Part shown: in pieces, positions 18,997 to 30,503 of the stretch
Layout of the letters: the number at the start of each line of letters is the position of its first letter
Numbering within the stretch: the stretch's first letter is position 1
From: Chlamydoabsidia padenii
Lineage: Eukaryota; Mucoromycota; Mucoromycetes; Mucorales; Cunninghamellaceae
Direction: 5' to 3'
Assembly: GCA_025330725.1 (NCBI GenBank)
Contig: JAIWND010000058.1
Location: forward strand, 1 to 64,000
Length of the DNA stretch: 64,000 bases
Made by a program: the position numbers and the translations under genes
The notes under the pieces: generated by a model
The model's database searches: none
What the model was told of the DNA's origin: nothing
Seen by the model: the letters and a program-made list of their open reading frames with translations, nothing else

Positions 18997-20952
18997 TCAG
19001 TAGATATTAAACTCTTCTACCCCTTTGACAAACTGCCATTCCGAAGCTGGTGCATTGACATTAATCATTGTTAATTGATACACGACCCATCGATTCGCAT
19101 TACGATCACCCACCAAATGAATGCCGATAGGAGTATGAGTTTCCGATTCAACCAATGGCATAAAAGCTTGATTCAAATGATTTTTCTGATGATGACGAGT
19201 GAATTTCCATTCGAGTTGATTACAAATTTTGGCATGACGATCCCAAAACACCTTGGTATCTCGATTGATGGTAGTGGACAAGATTCGATAGCAACTGGTT
19301 TTGACTTTGAGAAAAGCACGTTCACGATGCGATTCTTGTAAATTATCATGGCGATACCCATACCGGTGATACCGTTTTTCTTCCTCTGTCCTTCGCCGAA
19401 GCTTTTGCTGCTGCTGCTGTGACGTCGGCGCCATCAAGGTAATACTTTGTATTAAGAGCCGTTGTGGATCCAATTCCAAAATCTTTGTTACGGTATTATT
19501 ACCTTCATTATAACAAGAAGCAAAAGAGGGAAGAATCAAGCTGCGACCTTTAGAACAACAATAAAGAATAGCGATTTTTTCAAGTAAGCCAACAAAGTCA
19601 TATAGACGCATACAAACTGAGGTCATATCCGAAATGTTCCATTGAGATACCGTGTCCTGGGTTTCGATGTGATGCCGGTAGTTGATCGAGAGTGGTAAAA
19701 TGGCATAAAACCGATCTTCGTTCTTGGAAGCACAAGAATTCAACATCATGTCAAGAAACCGCCGGTGTCGGAAATGGTCCCGATAGATAGAATCAAATAG
19801 AGGAATAAAACGAAATCGTGAACTATAGAACCATTGCAAGTCAAATGACAAGAACCATAATTCCATTGTTTTCGTCCGTCCAATGTAATATTCGCTGATC
19901 ACCCAACACCGGTTGCTCCAATCCATCACAAGCCAGTCGAGAAACTCGATGGCTTCTATGTATGATTTACCTTCATGTTTGCTGTTGCGTCGATAACATT
20001 CACAAAGTGGAGGTTTTTCAGAGTTTTGCTTGTTGTCAGGGGTTGATGGTGTAACAGGTGTGAGTAATGAGGACGAAGATGATGACGACGACGAGTCATA
20101 ACCGGGGATAATTGATGGTCGCGCTTCTGTTGTAGATGATGATGATGGTTGAATGACGGTATTGCTGACCTGCGAAAACTCATAAGTATGATGGCGATGA
20201 ACAGGAGTAACGATTGGCTGAAATTGACAGGCACCACTGGCATGACGATATATATGAGAAGAATGTTTCCGTATACGAGCCAAAGAAGCCTTTGAACTTG
20301 GATTTTGTTTCAAGTAAGACAAATGTAAATCAGGTACGGCGAGAATAAGAGTAGAATGATGATAAATTCGATTCATTTGTCGAATGGTTGCTTTTCTTGC
20401 CTTTTCATTTTGTTGATCAATCGAGATGGCATCCACCCACAAATACTCGAGACTTTTTTTTGTTGTCTCATTGTCATCATCTTCATTTGTAAAATCATTG
20501 GATGCCAGAATTTGGCCACATAAAATTTCAAGATCAGATAATGCAAAACTGGTGACATGAGCAATGTAATCGGGAGTTTCCACTAGTTGTTCTGGGACTT
20601 CACCCCAACGGTACGAAATGGCACAGTATCTTAAACCAGGTTCATCCATAAGTTTTTTGACACATTCAATCTTGCGTTCCTTGACGGTTTTTTTGATGTC
20701 TACAAGTACAATGTGATAATCAATGACAGTTGTTGTTTTTGATGATGATGGACAAGAGGTTGTGGCTTCAGTATAGTGACTTTTATTGTCGATGTCGACG
20801 TCGTCATAATCGTCGTTACCACCAGAGTTTGTGGATGAGAATGAAGAATTTTGGTCTCGTTGCCAACTTGGTGATAATGAACATGCAGGTCGGACAAGAT
20901 CAGTTGGAGGTGTTGATGAAATAATATGATGCAACCGTCCTCTTATTGTCAT
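18997..20952 (-). CDS. HET (heterokaryon incompatibility) domain protein
   Basis: A single 651-residue exon starting MTIRGRLHHII. The HET domain begins near residue 110 with YCAISYRWGEVPEQ, continues with LWVDAISIDQQNEKARKATI and IYHHSTLILAVPDLHLSYL, and closes past a Ser-rich insertion (about residues 265-315) with WSNRCWVISEYYIGRTKTMELWF. These are the three conserved blocks of the family. In Ascomycota HET proteins trigger programmed cell death on fusion of unlike hyphae, and the domain is TIR-related. In early-diverging fungi the role is unknown. The C-terminal 330 residues have no domain that I recognise. No intron is needed, unlike most genes here. Confidence 0.85.
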   Translation of the reverse strand: MTIRGRLHHIISSTPPTDLVRPACSLSPSWQRDQNSSFSSTNSGGNDDYDDVDIDNKSHYTEATTSCPSSSKTTTVIDYHIVLVDIKKTVKERKIECVKKLMDEPGLRYCAISYRWGEVPEQLVETPDYIAHVTSFALSDLEILCGQILASNDFTNEDDDNETTKKSLEYLWVDAISIDQQNEKARKATIRQMNRIYHHSTLILAVPDLHLSYLKQNPSSKASLARIRKHSSHIYRHASGACQFQPIVTPVHRHHTYEFSQVSNTVIQPSSSSTTEARPSIIPGYDSSSSSSSSSLLTPVTPSTPDNKQNSEKPPLCECYRRNSKHEGKSYIEAIEFLDWLVMDWSNRCWVISEYYIGRTKTMELWFLSFDLQWFYSSRFRFIPLFDSIYRDHFRHRRFLDMMLNSCASKNEDRFYAILPLSINYRHHIETQDTVSQWNISDMTSVCMRLYDFVGLLEKIAILYCCSKGRSLILPSFASCYNEGNNTVTKILELDPQRLLIQSITLMAPTSQQQQQKLRRRTEEEKRYHRYGYRHDNLQESHRERAFLKVKTSCYRILSTTINRDTKVFWDRHAKICNQLEWKFTRHHQKNHLNQAFMPLVESETHTPIGIHLVGDRNANRWVVYQLTMINVNAPASEWQFVKGVEEFNIY

Positions 20953-21252
20953 TTTGTATCTTTTGATTTGTAAAGAAGAAGAAGAAGATGGAGAGCAAAC
21001 AAGTTGTAGTAAAGGGACATCCTTTTCATTTTTCTTTTGTTACACTGAAAAAGCCTTTTCATGTGTTACCAGCGTGCCTCACATTCATCTTGAAAATCTC
21101 AAGAGGTAATCAAATAAATAAACTTTGTTAGTTTATTATTGGATTATTGACAATGAAACCAATAGCATAAAGCCCCACTTGTCAGATGATGACACCAGAT
21201 TTCACGTAGATGAAAGAAAAGGCGAAAATAGACAATGTACATGTTTTTGCTT

Positions 21253-21254
<2 letters not shown>

Positions 21255-21306
<52 letters not shown>
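21255..21306. repeat. T52 homopolymer in intergenic DNA
   Basis: 52 uninterrupted T residues in the region upstream of the HET gene. The stretch 20953-23258 contains only short weak open frames (for example around 21745-22098 on plus and 21718-21927 on minus, and 22270-22587 on minus), none of which I can support as genes. It also contains a G9 run near 22730. Confidence 0.85.
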
Positions 21307-21307
<1 letters not shown>

Positions 21308-23258
21308 GAGAGAGGATCAAAAAGACAATTGTGATATACTTTTTGTAAAGCAGTAGTAGCACCAATTATATTTCAAACAATTTTTGATGTCTGGCACCTC
21401 AACTTTACACAAACATGAAGCAATTATGATCCGTAACCACAGTGAAGGGCTGTCAGAATTATGTCGTACGGAACTCAAACCCCAATATGTATATTTCCAT
21501 ATTAATCATATACCAGGCCAAAAAGACGATCACTGTTTTTTGCATTGAAAATGAATACGGTGTGGTTACTTGAGCACTTCTTAAAATCGATGTTGCACGC
21601 AACTTACATATCCTTTTCCTTTAATGTTAAATATTTTGATATTTAAATATAAATAAACAAAAGCCATTATATGGGTATCTCCTATCAAATTATGCATCAT
21701 GTTGTTAAGAACTAATACTAAAGTAGCTGGTATTCTCTCGATGTATGAAACTCATAGGGAGACTCCTCTGTCGCTTGGAAAACTTGAAGATGGGAAGAGG
21801 ATGCGGAACTCATAAAACTGTTGAGCGCCTGGATGAAGATACATATAACTCGACTCGTGTATTCACCTTGGATCCATCCACTTGTAAGTATGGAAAAATA
21901 AGAAATTACTTTGTCATCCCTACTCAACCCGACGTGCTTTGCAATAAGAGGTGGTCACTTTTTTTTTTTTACCCTCCCTGTGTGGCCGATCTTTTGTTAA
22001 TTCTAAAAAAACAATCAACTGGGTTTTTTAACATTATAAACAAATTTGATTTTATTGAGGTAAAGTGTAGTAGTAAAGTAGGTAAGATGGTGGGATAACC
22101 TATAGATTAATCCAAAAAAAAAAAAAAAAAAGATGTTGGTGTTGTTGGAGCAAAGAAGAATCAAACGTCAACACATACCAAAAACATAGAGGGCTTTTTT
22201 CATCTTTTGGCATTATAATTACCTAATCAGGACAGCAAGAATTTCTGCTCTCACTTTCCTTTATTGGTGTCATACACACAGACGGCAACAAGTTTCATTT
22301 AATCGTGTAATTCCACTAGTGCAGTGAGAGACATGTAAATAAATGAAAACAAAAAAAAACCTAAAGACCTTCCCTTCATCATTCTTTCCAAAAGAAAAAG
22401 AACAAAGATCAAATACATCTTCTGGATTTACGTTGTGATCATGCTGTCTCTGTAAATGATGACACGGCAAAGGCGGAATTTGTTGTTTTTTGGAGCTAAA
22501 AAGAAAGCAATTAATTAATAGAACTAGACTAAAAAAAATAAACCTCCTAATTCTCGATTCAATGAAAACCAGTTTCTCTCCAATCAAGCTATAAATCCAT
22601 CATCGGATTGATTAAAACTAGTTGGTATAAAAAGAGGTGTACTCTTTTTGGTCAGTACATTCCAAGAGAAAAACAGAGATGGTTTGCGTCGATCGTATGT
22701 GTGTGTGTAAATCTAAAAATAACTCTGGAAGGGGGGGGGTTCCTCGGGCCCCTCGTCATCCTAACTCCTTAATCCTCATTTTTTTAGCTCCTGGACCATA
22801 AAACTCAATCTAATCATCTTTATTAGGATTCAATCGAACATTACTGATGAGCGTATATCAAAAAAGTATTAGGTATACGGGAGCGTGATGATGAAGGAGA
22901 AACAGGGGAATGTTAAAACTCCGATTGCGCCTTTTCTAGTCCCGTGCTCCGGTTTCGAGAAGCTCAGAGCAGTAGCCAAGATCATCTCATTCATATAAAC
23001 TCTTAAAGGAATGATAGAGGGAGTAAAGAATAATCTTCATCTAATAACAATGAAATTCAATTTATTAAATAGGCAAGAGAATAAACGAAGTAGACTTGTT
23101 TTTTCTTTTTGATGATTAAAACAATGTTCATTTCCCCTAAAAAGGAAAGGTAGGACTTTCTATCTGTGTGAATGTCAAAACGGGCCTATATAAAAGAGGG
23201 AAAAAAACAAATATCAGATACTTTTCTTTTTTCTTTAAACCTAACACACAGAAATATC

Positions 23259-23954
23259 ATGAAGCTTTCTGCCTTTGTCGCTGCCGCTCTTATCACTATG
23301 GTCTCTGCCCAACAAAGCAAGCCCATCATCTCCGTCACTGCACCTTTGCAAGGCGCTTCATACAAGGCCGGTGAAAAGGCCACGATTTCCTGGATTAACC
23401 CTACCGTTGATAGTATTTCTCAAATTGTTCTCGCCAAGGGTTCCAGCACTGCTTTGCAACCTGTCACTACTATTGCCCAAAACGTCAAAGCTTCTTCTGG
23501 TTCTTATAGCTGGGATATCCCTGCTGATACCCCTCCTGGTAGCGACTATGCTTTTGAATTTGGCACCTCCCCTGACATGGCTTACACCGGACAATTCTCC
23601 ATTACTGCTGGTTCTGGTAGCAGCAGCAATTCATCCTCTTCTGCATCTGGTTCTTCTGGCTCCAAGCCTTCTGGTAGCTCTTCTGCCGCCGCTTCTGGCT
23701 CTTCTGCCGCCGCTTCTGGTAGCTCTTCTGCCGCCGCTTCTGGCTCTTCTGCTGCCACTTCTGGCTCTTCTGCTGCCGCTTCTGGCTCTTCTCCTTCTGG
23801 AAGCTCTGCTTCGGGTAGCAAAGGCTCTTCCTCCGCCTCTGGATCAAGCTCTGCTGGTGCTTCTTCTAGCAGCACCAGTGCCGCCAACTCTTTAGCTGCT
23901 GGTTCCATGGCTATCGGTGTCGCCGCTGTCGCCGCTATTGCTCAAATTTTCTAA
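23259..23954 (+). CDS. Ser-rich GPI-anchored cell-wall protein (Kre9/Knh1-like N-terminal domain)
   Basis: 231 residues. The signal peptide MKLSAFVAAALITMVSA precedes a domain with SVTAPLQGASYKAGEKATISW, then SGSYSWDIPADTPPG and YAFEFG, the pattern of the fungal Ser/Thr-rich GPI-anchored membrane protein family. Residues about 120-205 are tandem Ala/Gly/Ser repeats (SGSSAAASGSS units), heavily O-glycosylated in relatives. The C-terminus ends with a small-residue omega region and a hydrophobic tail (MAIGVAAVAAIAQIF) typical of GPI attachment. I chose the ATG at 23259 because the longer frame upstream adds a Lys-rich leader ahead of the signal peptide. Codon use is strongly biased (GCT/GCC, TCT), suggesting high expression. 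Confidence 0.88.
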   Translation: MKLSAFVAAALITMVSAQQSKPIISVTAPLQGASYKAGEKATISWINPTVDSISQIVLAKGSSTALQPVTTIAQNVKASSGSYSWDIPADTPPGSDYAFEFGTSPDMAYTGQFSITAGSGSSSNSSSSASGSSGSKPSGSSSAAASGSSAAASGSSSAAASGSSAATSGSSAAASGSSPSGSSASGSKGSSSASGSSSAGASSSSTSAANSLAAGSMAIGVAAVAAIAQIF

Positions 23955-24719
23955 GTATATATATTTTCTTATTATATGAGCGTACTAAATAGACCCTCCT
24001 TAACATCACCAAAGTAATATTTTTTTCCTTTTTTTTTTTTTTTAACAATATACTTACTATTATTACATGTACTACCTTTTTCAAATGCAGTGAAATAAAA
24101 CGTCTTATTAATCTCATGTATCCATGTTGCAAAAACAGCTCTTTAGCTTGTTTTTTTGTTTTAGATCTGTTTGAGTATAGGATCGGCGGACTTGATGGAG
24201 TCGGATAAACTTGTTAGCATATATTTTGTGTGACATTGACTACAAGTGCTCATTTTTTTGCATAAACTATCCCATGGATTCAGGTGTCTTGTTGGCGGCG
24301 GTGTCATTAGGATGAAGAGGATCTTGCAGCATCGTGGTTCCTGTTGTCATGATGAATTAATACTGTGTTAATCCCGAAATAACCCAGCTTCCTGCTGACA
24401 CACTTTTATACAACCTGAGGAATTCTATCATATTATGAAAAATTGATGTAAAGTGCGTGCAAAGTAACTGTGCGCGTAGTCATAATCAGATTCATGGGGT
24501 CAAAAGTTATGACGGAGTTTAATCATCTGCTGAAGGTCATGGAACATGGTCCTCTCTGCTCGGTGAGAATAAATCAATTTCTTCATTAGGCTACACAAGA
24601 GGGTTACACTTAAAAAATCGCACAATGAGGCCCTTTTTTCCTTTTTCCTTGGCTTGGATATTTTAAAGGTATTTCTTAGTTACACCACACTAATTTCCAT
24701 CCTTCTTTCTTGTTTTGCC

Positions 24720-25807
24720 ATGGGTGTTCGTGTGTTTTGGCTAATTCTACTACGTTTTCTCTTGGTCCTCATTAGTGCAGGAACACTTGGATGCCACGTC
24801 GGTAATCGACTTGACACCTAAAAAAAAAACACTCACAAGACTCACTTTTTACATCTGCTTATTTTTTCTTCTTGAGATAAGCCCAAGTGATCATCTTAGG
24901 CAATCGAGAATGGTGGCCAAAGAACTATGCGGTAAGGGCAATAAAAAAAACACCTTCAATCTTGAATTTACTCTAAAGTGACATGGCTTGGTTATGAAAG
25001 TACATTCTTTACTTTGTCGGAACTGGCGTCTCGATATTGTCGTCCCTGGGATTAGTTATCCTGACCCTTACAGTTCATTCAGTTCACGGCGACCGGTACC
25101 TGGGACTTGTCAATTTTGGCCTGATGATCGCTACTGTCGTGATCGGTACATTGAAAAGTGGTCCTGTTCCTTGGTTGCCTTCTACTGATTCTCGTCCAGA
25201 TACAGTCGGATTCCAAACAGCCTGTAATCAATATCGATCTGATCTTGGTCTTTATCAAAGATGTTGTAAGCCCTCTCTTTTTCTTAATTTTCTTTTATCC
25301 TAAACCCTCGCTTTAGGGCTTTCCAATGGCATGTGGCTCGGTGCTATTATACTTGGGGCACTTTGGCTTATCTTGGTTCTCTATGTTTTCATTCAAAAAA
25401 GTAGTGACATCTATAACGATGATGATGAATATGAAGTATATGATTTTAAAAATGTACCAGTTAGTCCGATGGGGATGGCTGTAACCTCCCATTCTCCCAT
25501 TGTTCCATCCATTAAATCACCACCATCTCAACATTATCATGGAACTTATTATGATACCGATTATACGGATTATAACGGGTACTCTCAACAAAAACAACAG
25601 CAGCAACAGCAGCAACATCATTATGATACTTATGATGGCGGCGCAGGCCATCGTTATTATATGCCTGCCTTGGCAAATACTTCCTCTATACCAACAGACA
25701 CGTCCTCCCATTACTACCCTCATGATGATACCGCACATATCATAAACAATAATAATCCCCCTTTACCACACTCTCCATCAAACCAAGTGCCTCATGCTTA
25801 TGATTAA
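24720..25807 (+). CDS. four-transmembrane protein with Q/Y/H-rich cytoplasmic tail
   Basis: Four exons join in frame: MGVRVFWLILLRFLLVLIS from 24720, then AQVIILGNREWWPKNYA (near 24887-24931), then YILYFVGTGVSILSSLGLV (near 25002-25266), and WLSNGMWLGAIILGALWLIL to the stop at 25805-25807. The third join uses the acceptor AAAG just before TACATT because earlier choices give stops. Four hydrophobic segments are evident: residues 4-25, about 47-67, 78-95 and 128-150. A tail of about 155 residues follows with DDDEYEVYDF, a polyQ run and many Tyr and His. The topology resembles MARVEL-like or SUR7-like fungal plasma-membrane proteins, but no diagnostic motif is visible. The stretch 23955-24719 has no other gene that I can support. 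Confidence 0.6.
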
Positions 25808-26178
25808 AGACAAGCTCCTACATGCTAGTTAACTTTTATCTCACACCTGTAATAAAATATGTATACAATCTGCCATTTGAATCTTGAGCGGGCATGAACT
25901 TGACCGAGTCCAAAAGTTTGTTTGACTCAGCAGCCAATCAGAGTGTCTGCTCTGAGCTTTTTTAATGTTTATCCTGCTTGTGGCGCTCTCTGTTATTTTT
26001 TCTCCTTTTCATTTTTCTGTTTTCAACTCAGTTTTCTGAAAGGTAAAGAAAGGGTTTCCAATAAAAATAAAATAAAGGAAAAATAAAAAGTGAGTGTTGC
26101 CCAACCTTGTTTATCCCTACTAACAACAATATTATTATGGTGTTACGGATATTTTTTCTTTCTCAAGTGGTATAAAAT

Positions 26179-28574
26179 ATGGCGCCGGAAAATGACATGA
26201 CTTTAAGCATGTTACGCAGTGACCCAAACTTTGCCTCTCTTAGTCAGTTCTTCCATACTTTCCAAGCAGCTTTTCGACCCTGGCCAAATTATGCCGACTG
26301 GACTTCTAACTTTTTACATTATTCTACTCCAAGCAAATTAAATGACGAAAACAATTATAGTTTTGCTACAGAGGTAACAATCAATCCCCTTACAAGATCA
26401 CCCTTTGACTCTTTTTAACTTTGGTGGGGTATAGGATTTGGAAAAAATGTTGATAGATCCAAGTTTGCGGTACCAATTAGAGGACCTGATTCTTCGATTA
26501 TTACGTTTTCTAACTCGCAACAGATTCATCAAGTAAAGGGAAAAAACCAAGTGACTAAAAAGACGAATGAAAAGCTCTTAACCAAATCCTTTTTTTAAAA
26601 GCGCATCGACTTGGCAAGATTATTTTGCAAAGGAATGGGATCGGCGGGAAACTGATGATGAGAATCCGTTCCGACCTGACAGCTCCGTTGCCAAGGCGCC
26701 CGAGGAATCAAAGTTCATCGAACAACCTTTACTTTCCTTTTTCGACTTGCCATTGGAAACCAGACTGAATCTATTGAATACATTATGCGAGGTAATAATA
26801 AAGAGAGAGAGAGAAAAGGGTCAAATTTTGTTTGAAGAGGACCTAAATTAATCGGAATATGTTAGTGGCAACTGGATGATCCAGAACGATTAAGGGAGCA
26901 TATGGATAGTGAAGAGGATCCTACACAATGGGTATGTAATATCAACGACCTCCCAATGATACACATGATAGAGTTTTTCATTTATTTGCTTTTTCAATCA
27001 AGCGTGTAGATCCATTAGGTTATGATGCGAATGGCAATACCTTTTGGTTATTTGACGGTAAAGATGCGCTTGATCGTGATTCGTACATTACTAAAACAAT
27101 GGTTTCCTTTCCCCTTTTTTTTAAATAGATAATCGACTTTACAAAGAATCGGCACCGAAGAAGAAGAAGAAATCCAAAAAAAAAGCTGTGCGTTCTCACT
27201 CAACACGACGAAATGTACGACGAAGTACCCGTTCTACCCCTGAACCAAAGGAGAATTTTCAAGATGAATACGAAGATGAAAATGAAGACGATGAAGAAAT
27301 GGAGTGGACTCCTTGGAAATTAGTAGAGTATTGTTTCATACAAATGATAAGAAAACTTTTCTCTTTAATTAACAAGTTTCTTATTTTAGGTCTGCATGAC
27401 GGTAGACGATTGGCAGCAATTCCCGACCAAATACTCTAAAAGCAAGCATTCACAAAATCAGCAATTCCATCAGTTATTAGTAGACGATGTCCTTCCCAAA
27501 GTGATTCCTGTGATAGAAGAACATGGAAAGAACCGCAAGAAGCAAGAAGCTCTGGCCTTTCGAAAACGAAGTTCAAGGATTCTTGTCCGAGATCTGGAGG
27601 CTTTGGAACAACGAAAGGTGAAAATCGACGACCGCGGGCCTTTATCAAGAATTGAAAAGCGACGATTAGAGATTGAACGATTGGAAAAGGAACGACAGAG
27701 CAAGGCACGAGAAAAAAGATTGATGGAACGGGAACGACGGGTGGAATATAAAGCACGTGCGGAGGAAATAGCAACCGAGAAATCACACTTGGCCCATGAA
27801 CAACGATTACCGCGTCGTCATGGCACAGAAGAGATTGATGATCGTCCTCAACAACAAGAATTCAAGATTGTATTGAAACTTAGCGGTGGTGATAGTGGTG
27901 GATTGAAGGCGAACAAAAAAGGAATCAAAAGGAAGACAGATAACACTTTAGGGAAAAAGAAGAGAGGGCGTAAACCTAAATATCCTAAACAAGACGATGA
28001 GGAAACTTGGATCTTTAATTGCTCATGTGGTGCCTTTGGAAGAAATATCGTAAGGAAGGGAAGAATATTTTGAAACAGTGCGCTTATTGGCACCTTTTTT
28101 TTTGGTGGGGGGGGGTGGCATGATTTTTAGGATGATGGGACACCAATGATAGCTTGTGAAAAATGTAATGAATGGCAACATATTGAATGCTTGCGCAAAG
28201 CAGGCCACATGGAATCAAACCTCTTGTCATTTGAAGACTACGCGTTTGTCTGTCGACGATGCATGAAAAAGGCTAACAACGATCTTACTGATGTTGTGGA
28301 TGAGAGACGTATCGCTTCACAGATTCAAAAATCAATGGCACCGTTATCTGAATCTTACACCAATACACTGTCATTATCATCTAATTCTCTTTTACTGGAA
28401 ACTAGTCATCATTATAATCAAAACTTGGGTTCGACACTATCGTCTGCTTCCACGATTCAATCTTTCGAGAGTCAATCATTACAGCATATCGCACCTCAAG
28501 TATCATCACCACCGATAAACTTCAATCTACTTGCTCAGCAGCAACAGCAGCAGCAACAGCAACAGCAACCATAG
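26179..28574 (+). CDS. WHIM/DDT-like and PHD-finger chromatin protein (RSF1-like)
   Basis: Eight exons give about 640 residues from MAPENDMTLSMLRS. The N-terminal half has a DDT-like helical block (SLSQFFHTFQAAF, LRYQLEDLILRLLRFL) and a WHIM1-like block (LPLETRLNLLNTLCEWQLDD, then DPLGYDANGNTFWLFDDNRLY). A basic KKKKKSKKKA stretch and a long charged helix (KRRLEIERLEKERQSKARE) follow. The C-terminal PHD finger has the full C4HC3 set: CSCGAF, CEKCNEWQHIEC, CRRC. This order occurs in remodelling factors of the RSF1/CECR2 kind that guide ISWI motors, so a nuclear histone-tail reader is likely. The exon 6 donor is GTAGAG, chosen because GTATTG 5 nt later breaks the frame. The frame ends in polyQ then TAG at 28572-28574. 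The codons after it stay open for 38 residues. Confidence 0.75.
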
Positions 28575-28957
28575 ATGACTATTTCAGATAATAATAATAG
28601 AGGATCATCTATGAACATGGAATCGTATCAACACAATACATCTCTCAATCTACCTACTAATTTCAATCATCATTTATCCCAATAAACCATTGGAATTTAT
28701 ATAAATCATTTACAACAGCAACACCAGCTTCTTTATCTCCCCTCCCCAATAGAAATAAACACATCTCTTACAATGATAGATAATATAGAGGATTATTGAT
28801 CTGACAAAGACATCTGGATTATCTTGATCGGCGTGTAAAATTGAAGACACCTAACAAAAAAGGAAATGCTGGTCAAATTGATTGGCCCTCCTTCACCCTG
28901 CACTCAAAAAAAAGTGACTACGCAAACTTCCAGCCCAGAAAAAAGAGCAATATATAA

Positions 28958-28981
28958 TTTTTTTTTTTTTTTTTTTTTTTT
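28958..28981. repeat. T24 tract upstream of the Tra2-like gene
   Basis: 24 T residues lie 68-91 bp upstream of the start codon of the Tra2-like gene, in the sense orientation. The preceding 28690-28957 is the 3' flank of the PHD gene, with no further gene that I can support. Confidence 0.85.
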
Positions 28982-29048
28982 CGATACACTTGTTCTCCTT
29001 TTACTCACTCTCATCTTTTTTTATCACCTCACAAAAGAACTAAACAAA

Positions 29049-30105
29049 ATGAGTGGTAAGTTGAAATAAAATAGGTGTGGAGAAATGTGATGGAAATTTG
29101 TGATAACATGTCTTTATTATTCACTGCATGTAGATCGTCGTGTCTCTAATGAAAGACGCCGTAGTCCTCCTCGTAGCCGCTCTCGCTCTCGCTCACCTTT
29201 ATATGAACGTCGTGAAAGCCGATACAAAAGTAGATCTAGATCTAGAGAGCAACTGCCTTTGGATCCTGAAATGTAAGTAAAAAAAATAAAAAAAGAAGAA
29301 GCTGACTTGCTAATAATTATTGGATGACGACATCACTAGCCCAGAAGAAGAAATCAATCCTGGTGATAACTTATTCGTCACCGGTCTGTCGTCTAAAACA
29401 TCCAGTGCTCAATTGGAAGAAATCTTCTCTAAACATGGTGCTGTCCATAAGGCTGAAGTAATGTATGACCCTCATACTCGTGAATCTCGTGGCTTTGGGT
29501 TTATTCAAATGCAAAATACTGAAGACGCTAATCGTGCTATGGATGCTGTGAATGCAACTGACATTGATGGACGTATCGTTACTGTGGAAAAGGTAAATGA
29601 ATGCAAAGTAGAAAGCTGGATGTATTGTATGCTAAAAAAAGTGTTTGAACATTTGTTGATTATAATAGGCTAAACGATCGAAGCCAAGAACACCTACTCC
29701 TGGGCGCTACCATGGTCCTCCTAAACGTGGTGGCAGACGTAAGTTTATAAACAAACTCCTCTCTTTTCACATCTCCCGCCCCCTGTTTAACTAACCAATT
29801 TTTTTTACTCCTTTCTGAAAAAAAATAAAAAAACAAACAAAAAAACAAACAAAAAAACAGATATGGATCGATTTGACCCCCGTGGTGCCGGTGATTATCG
29901 TTACCGTCAAGATTCACGTTACGACCGTGCACCTCGTTATGACCGTCCTTCTTACGACAGATATATGGATCGATATGAAGCACCTCCTTATGATCGGTTC
30001 GAACGTGATCGTTACAGCCGTTATGATCGCTATGATCGTTTCGACCGTCGTCCACCTCCACCAAGATATGATCCTTACTCTCGCCCTCCTCGGTCACCAT
30101 ACTAG
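29049..30105 (+). CDS. Tra2-like SR splicing factor (RRM plus RS and Tyr/Arg-rich domains)
   Basis: Five or six exons. The first contributes only MSG/D, then comes an RS domain (RRSPPRSRSRSRSPLYERR, KSRSRSRE). The RRM spans about residues 55-130, with RNP2 DNLFVTGLS and RNP1 ESRGFGFIQM. A linker with PRTPTPGRYHGPPKRGG follows, matching the Tra2 linker that follows the RRM. The last exon encodes a low-complexity tail of Asp-Arg-Tyr repeats (YDRYMDRYE, RYDRYDRFDRR) ending PRSPY. This order (RS-RRM-linker-R/Y-rich) is that of Transformer-2 proteins, which bind GAA-rich exonic enhancers in the nucleus. Many introns in so short a gene is common for SR genes, which often autoregulate by alternative splicing; I see no direct evidence of that here. 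Confidence 0.88.
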
Positions 30106-30503
30106 TTTTTAAATTTGCAGCCCTCACTATGATAAATTTTAATTATGTTGTTTTTATCCTCTACGTCCAACTTTACACACCTCTTACACTCCACACCTTC
30201 CTACTTCACTAAAAAATCAACAATATACAACAATATTTATCCTCTCTATTACTTTTTGTCTCTATTAACTTCCAACCAGAAGCTCACACACGTCCAGTCT
30301 TTCTGTTTATTTTTAATCATGCTTATTACACTCAATGTATGATTATCATCTTACTCATCGTCAAACCATTGCCCAACAACTCTGTACATATATCTGTAGA
30401 TTCTGTTATTGACCCCCCGCGGCAAAACTTATACCCGGGGTAAATAAAAATCATGGGCCATGGGCTGGCTTTAATTGTATTTCTCTCTTTTTATTTGTGA
30501 GCA

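Noticed and set aside
21718..22098. Overlapping plus and minus frames around 21.7-22.1 kb
   Set aside because: Neither shows a domain; possible small spliced minus gene (…HLQVFQATEESPYEF…) but no start or coherent exon set.
22270..22587. 105-residue minus frame with a hydrophobic start
   Set aside because: Crosses apparent splice signals and poly-A/T stretches; no family; could be UTR or intron.
23275..23908. Long overlapping frames on both strands of the Ser-rich protein gene (Leu-rich on plus, Glu/Ala-rich on minus)
   Set aside because: Shadows of the repetitive, biased codons of the real GPI-anchored protein frame, with no family resemblance.
30410..30445. GC-rich CCCCCCGCGG...CCCGGGG as a tRNA or structured RNA
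   Set aside because: Only a short stem is possible; no cloverleaf, A/B box or T-loop sequence.
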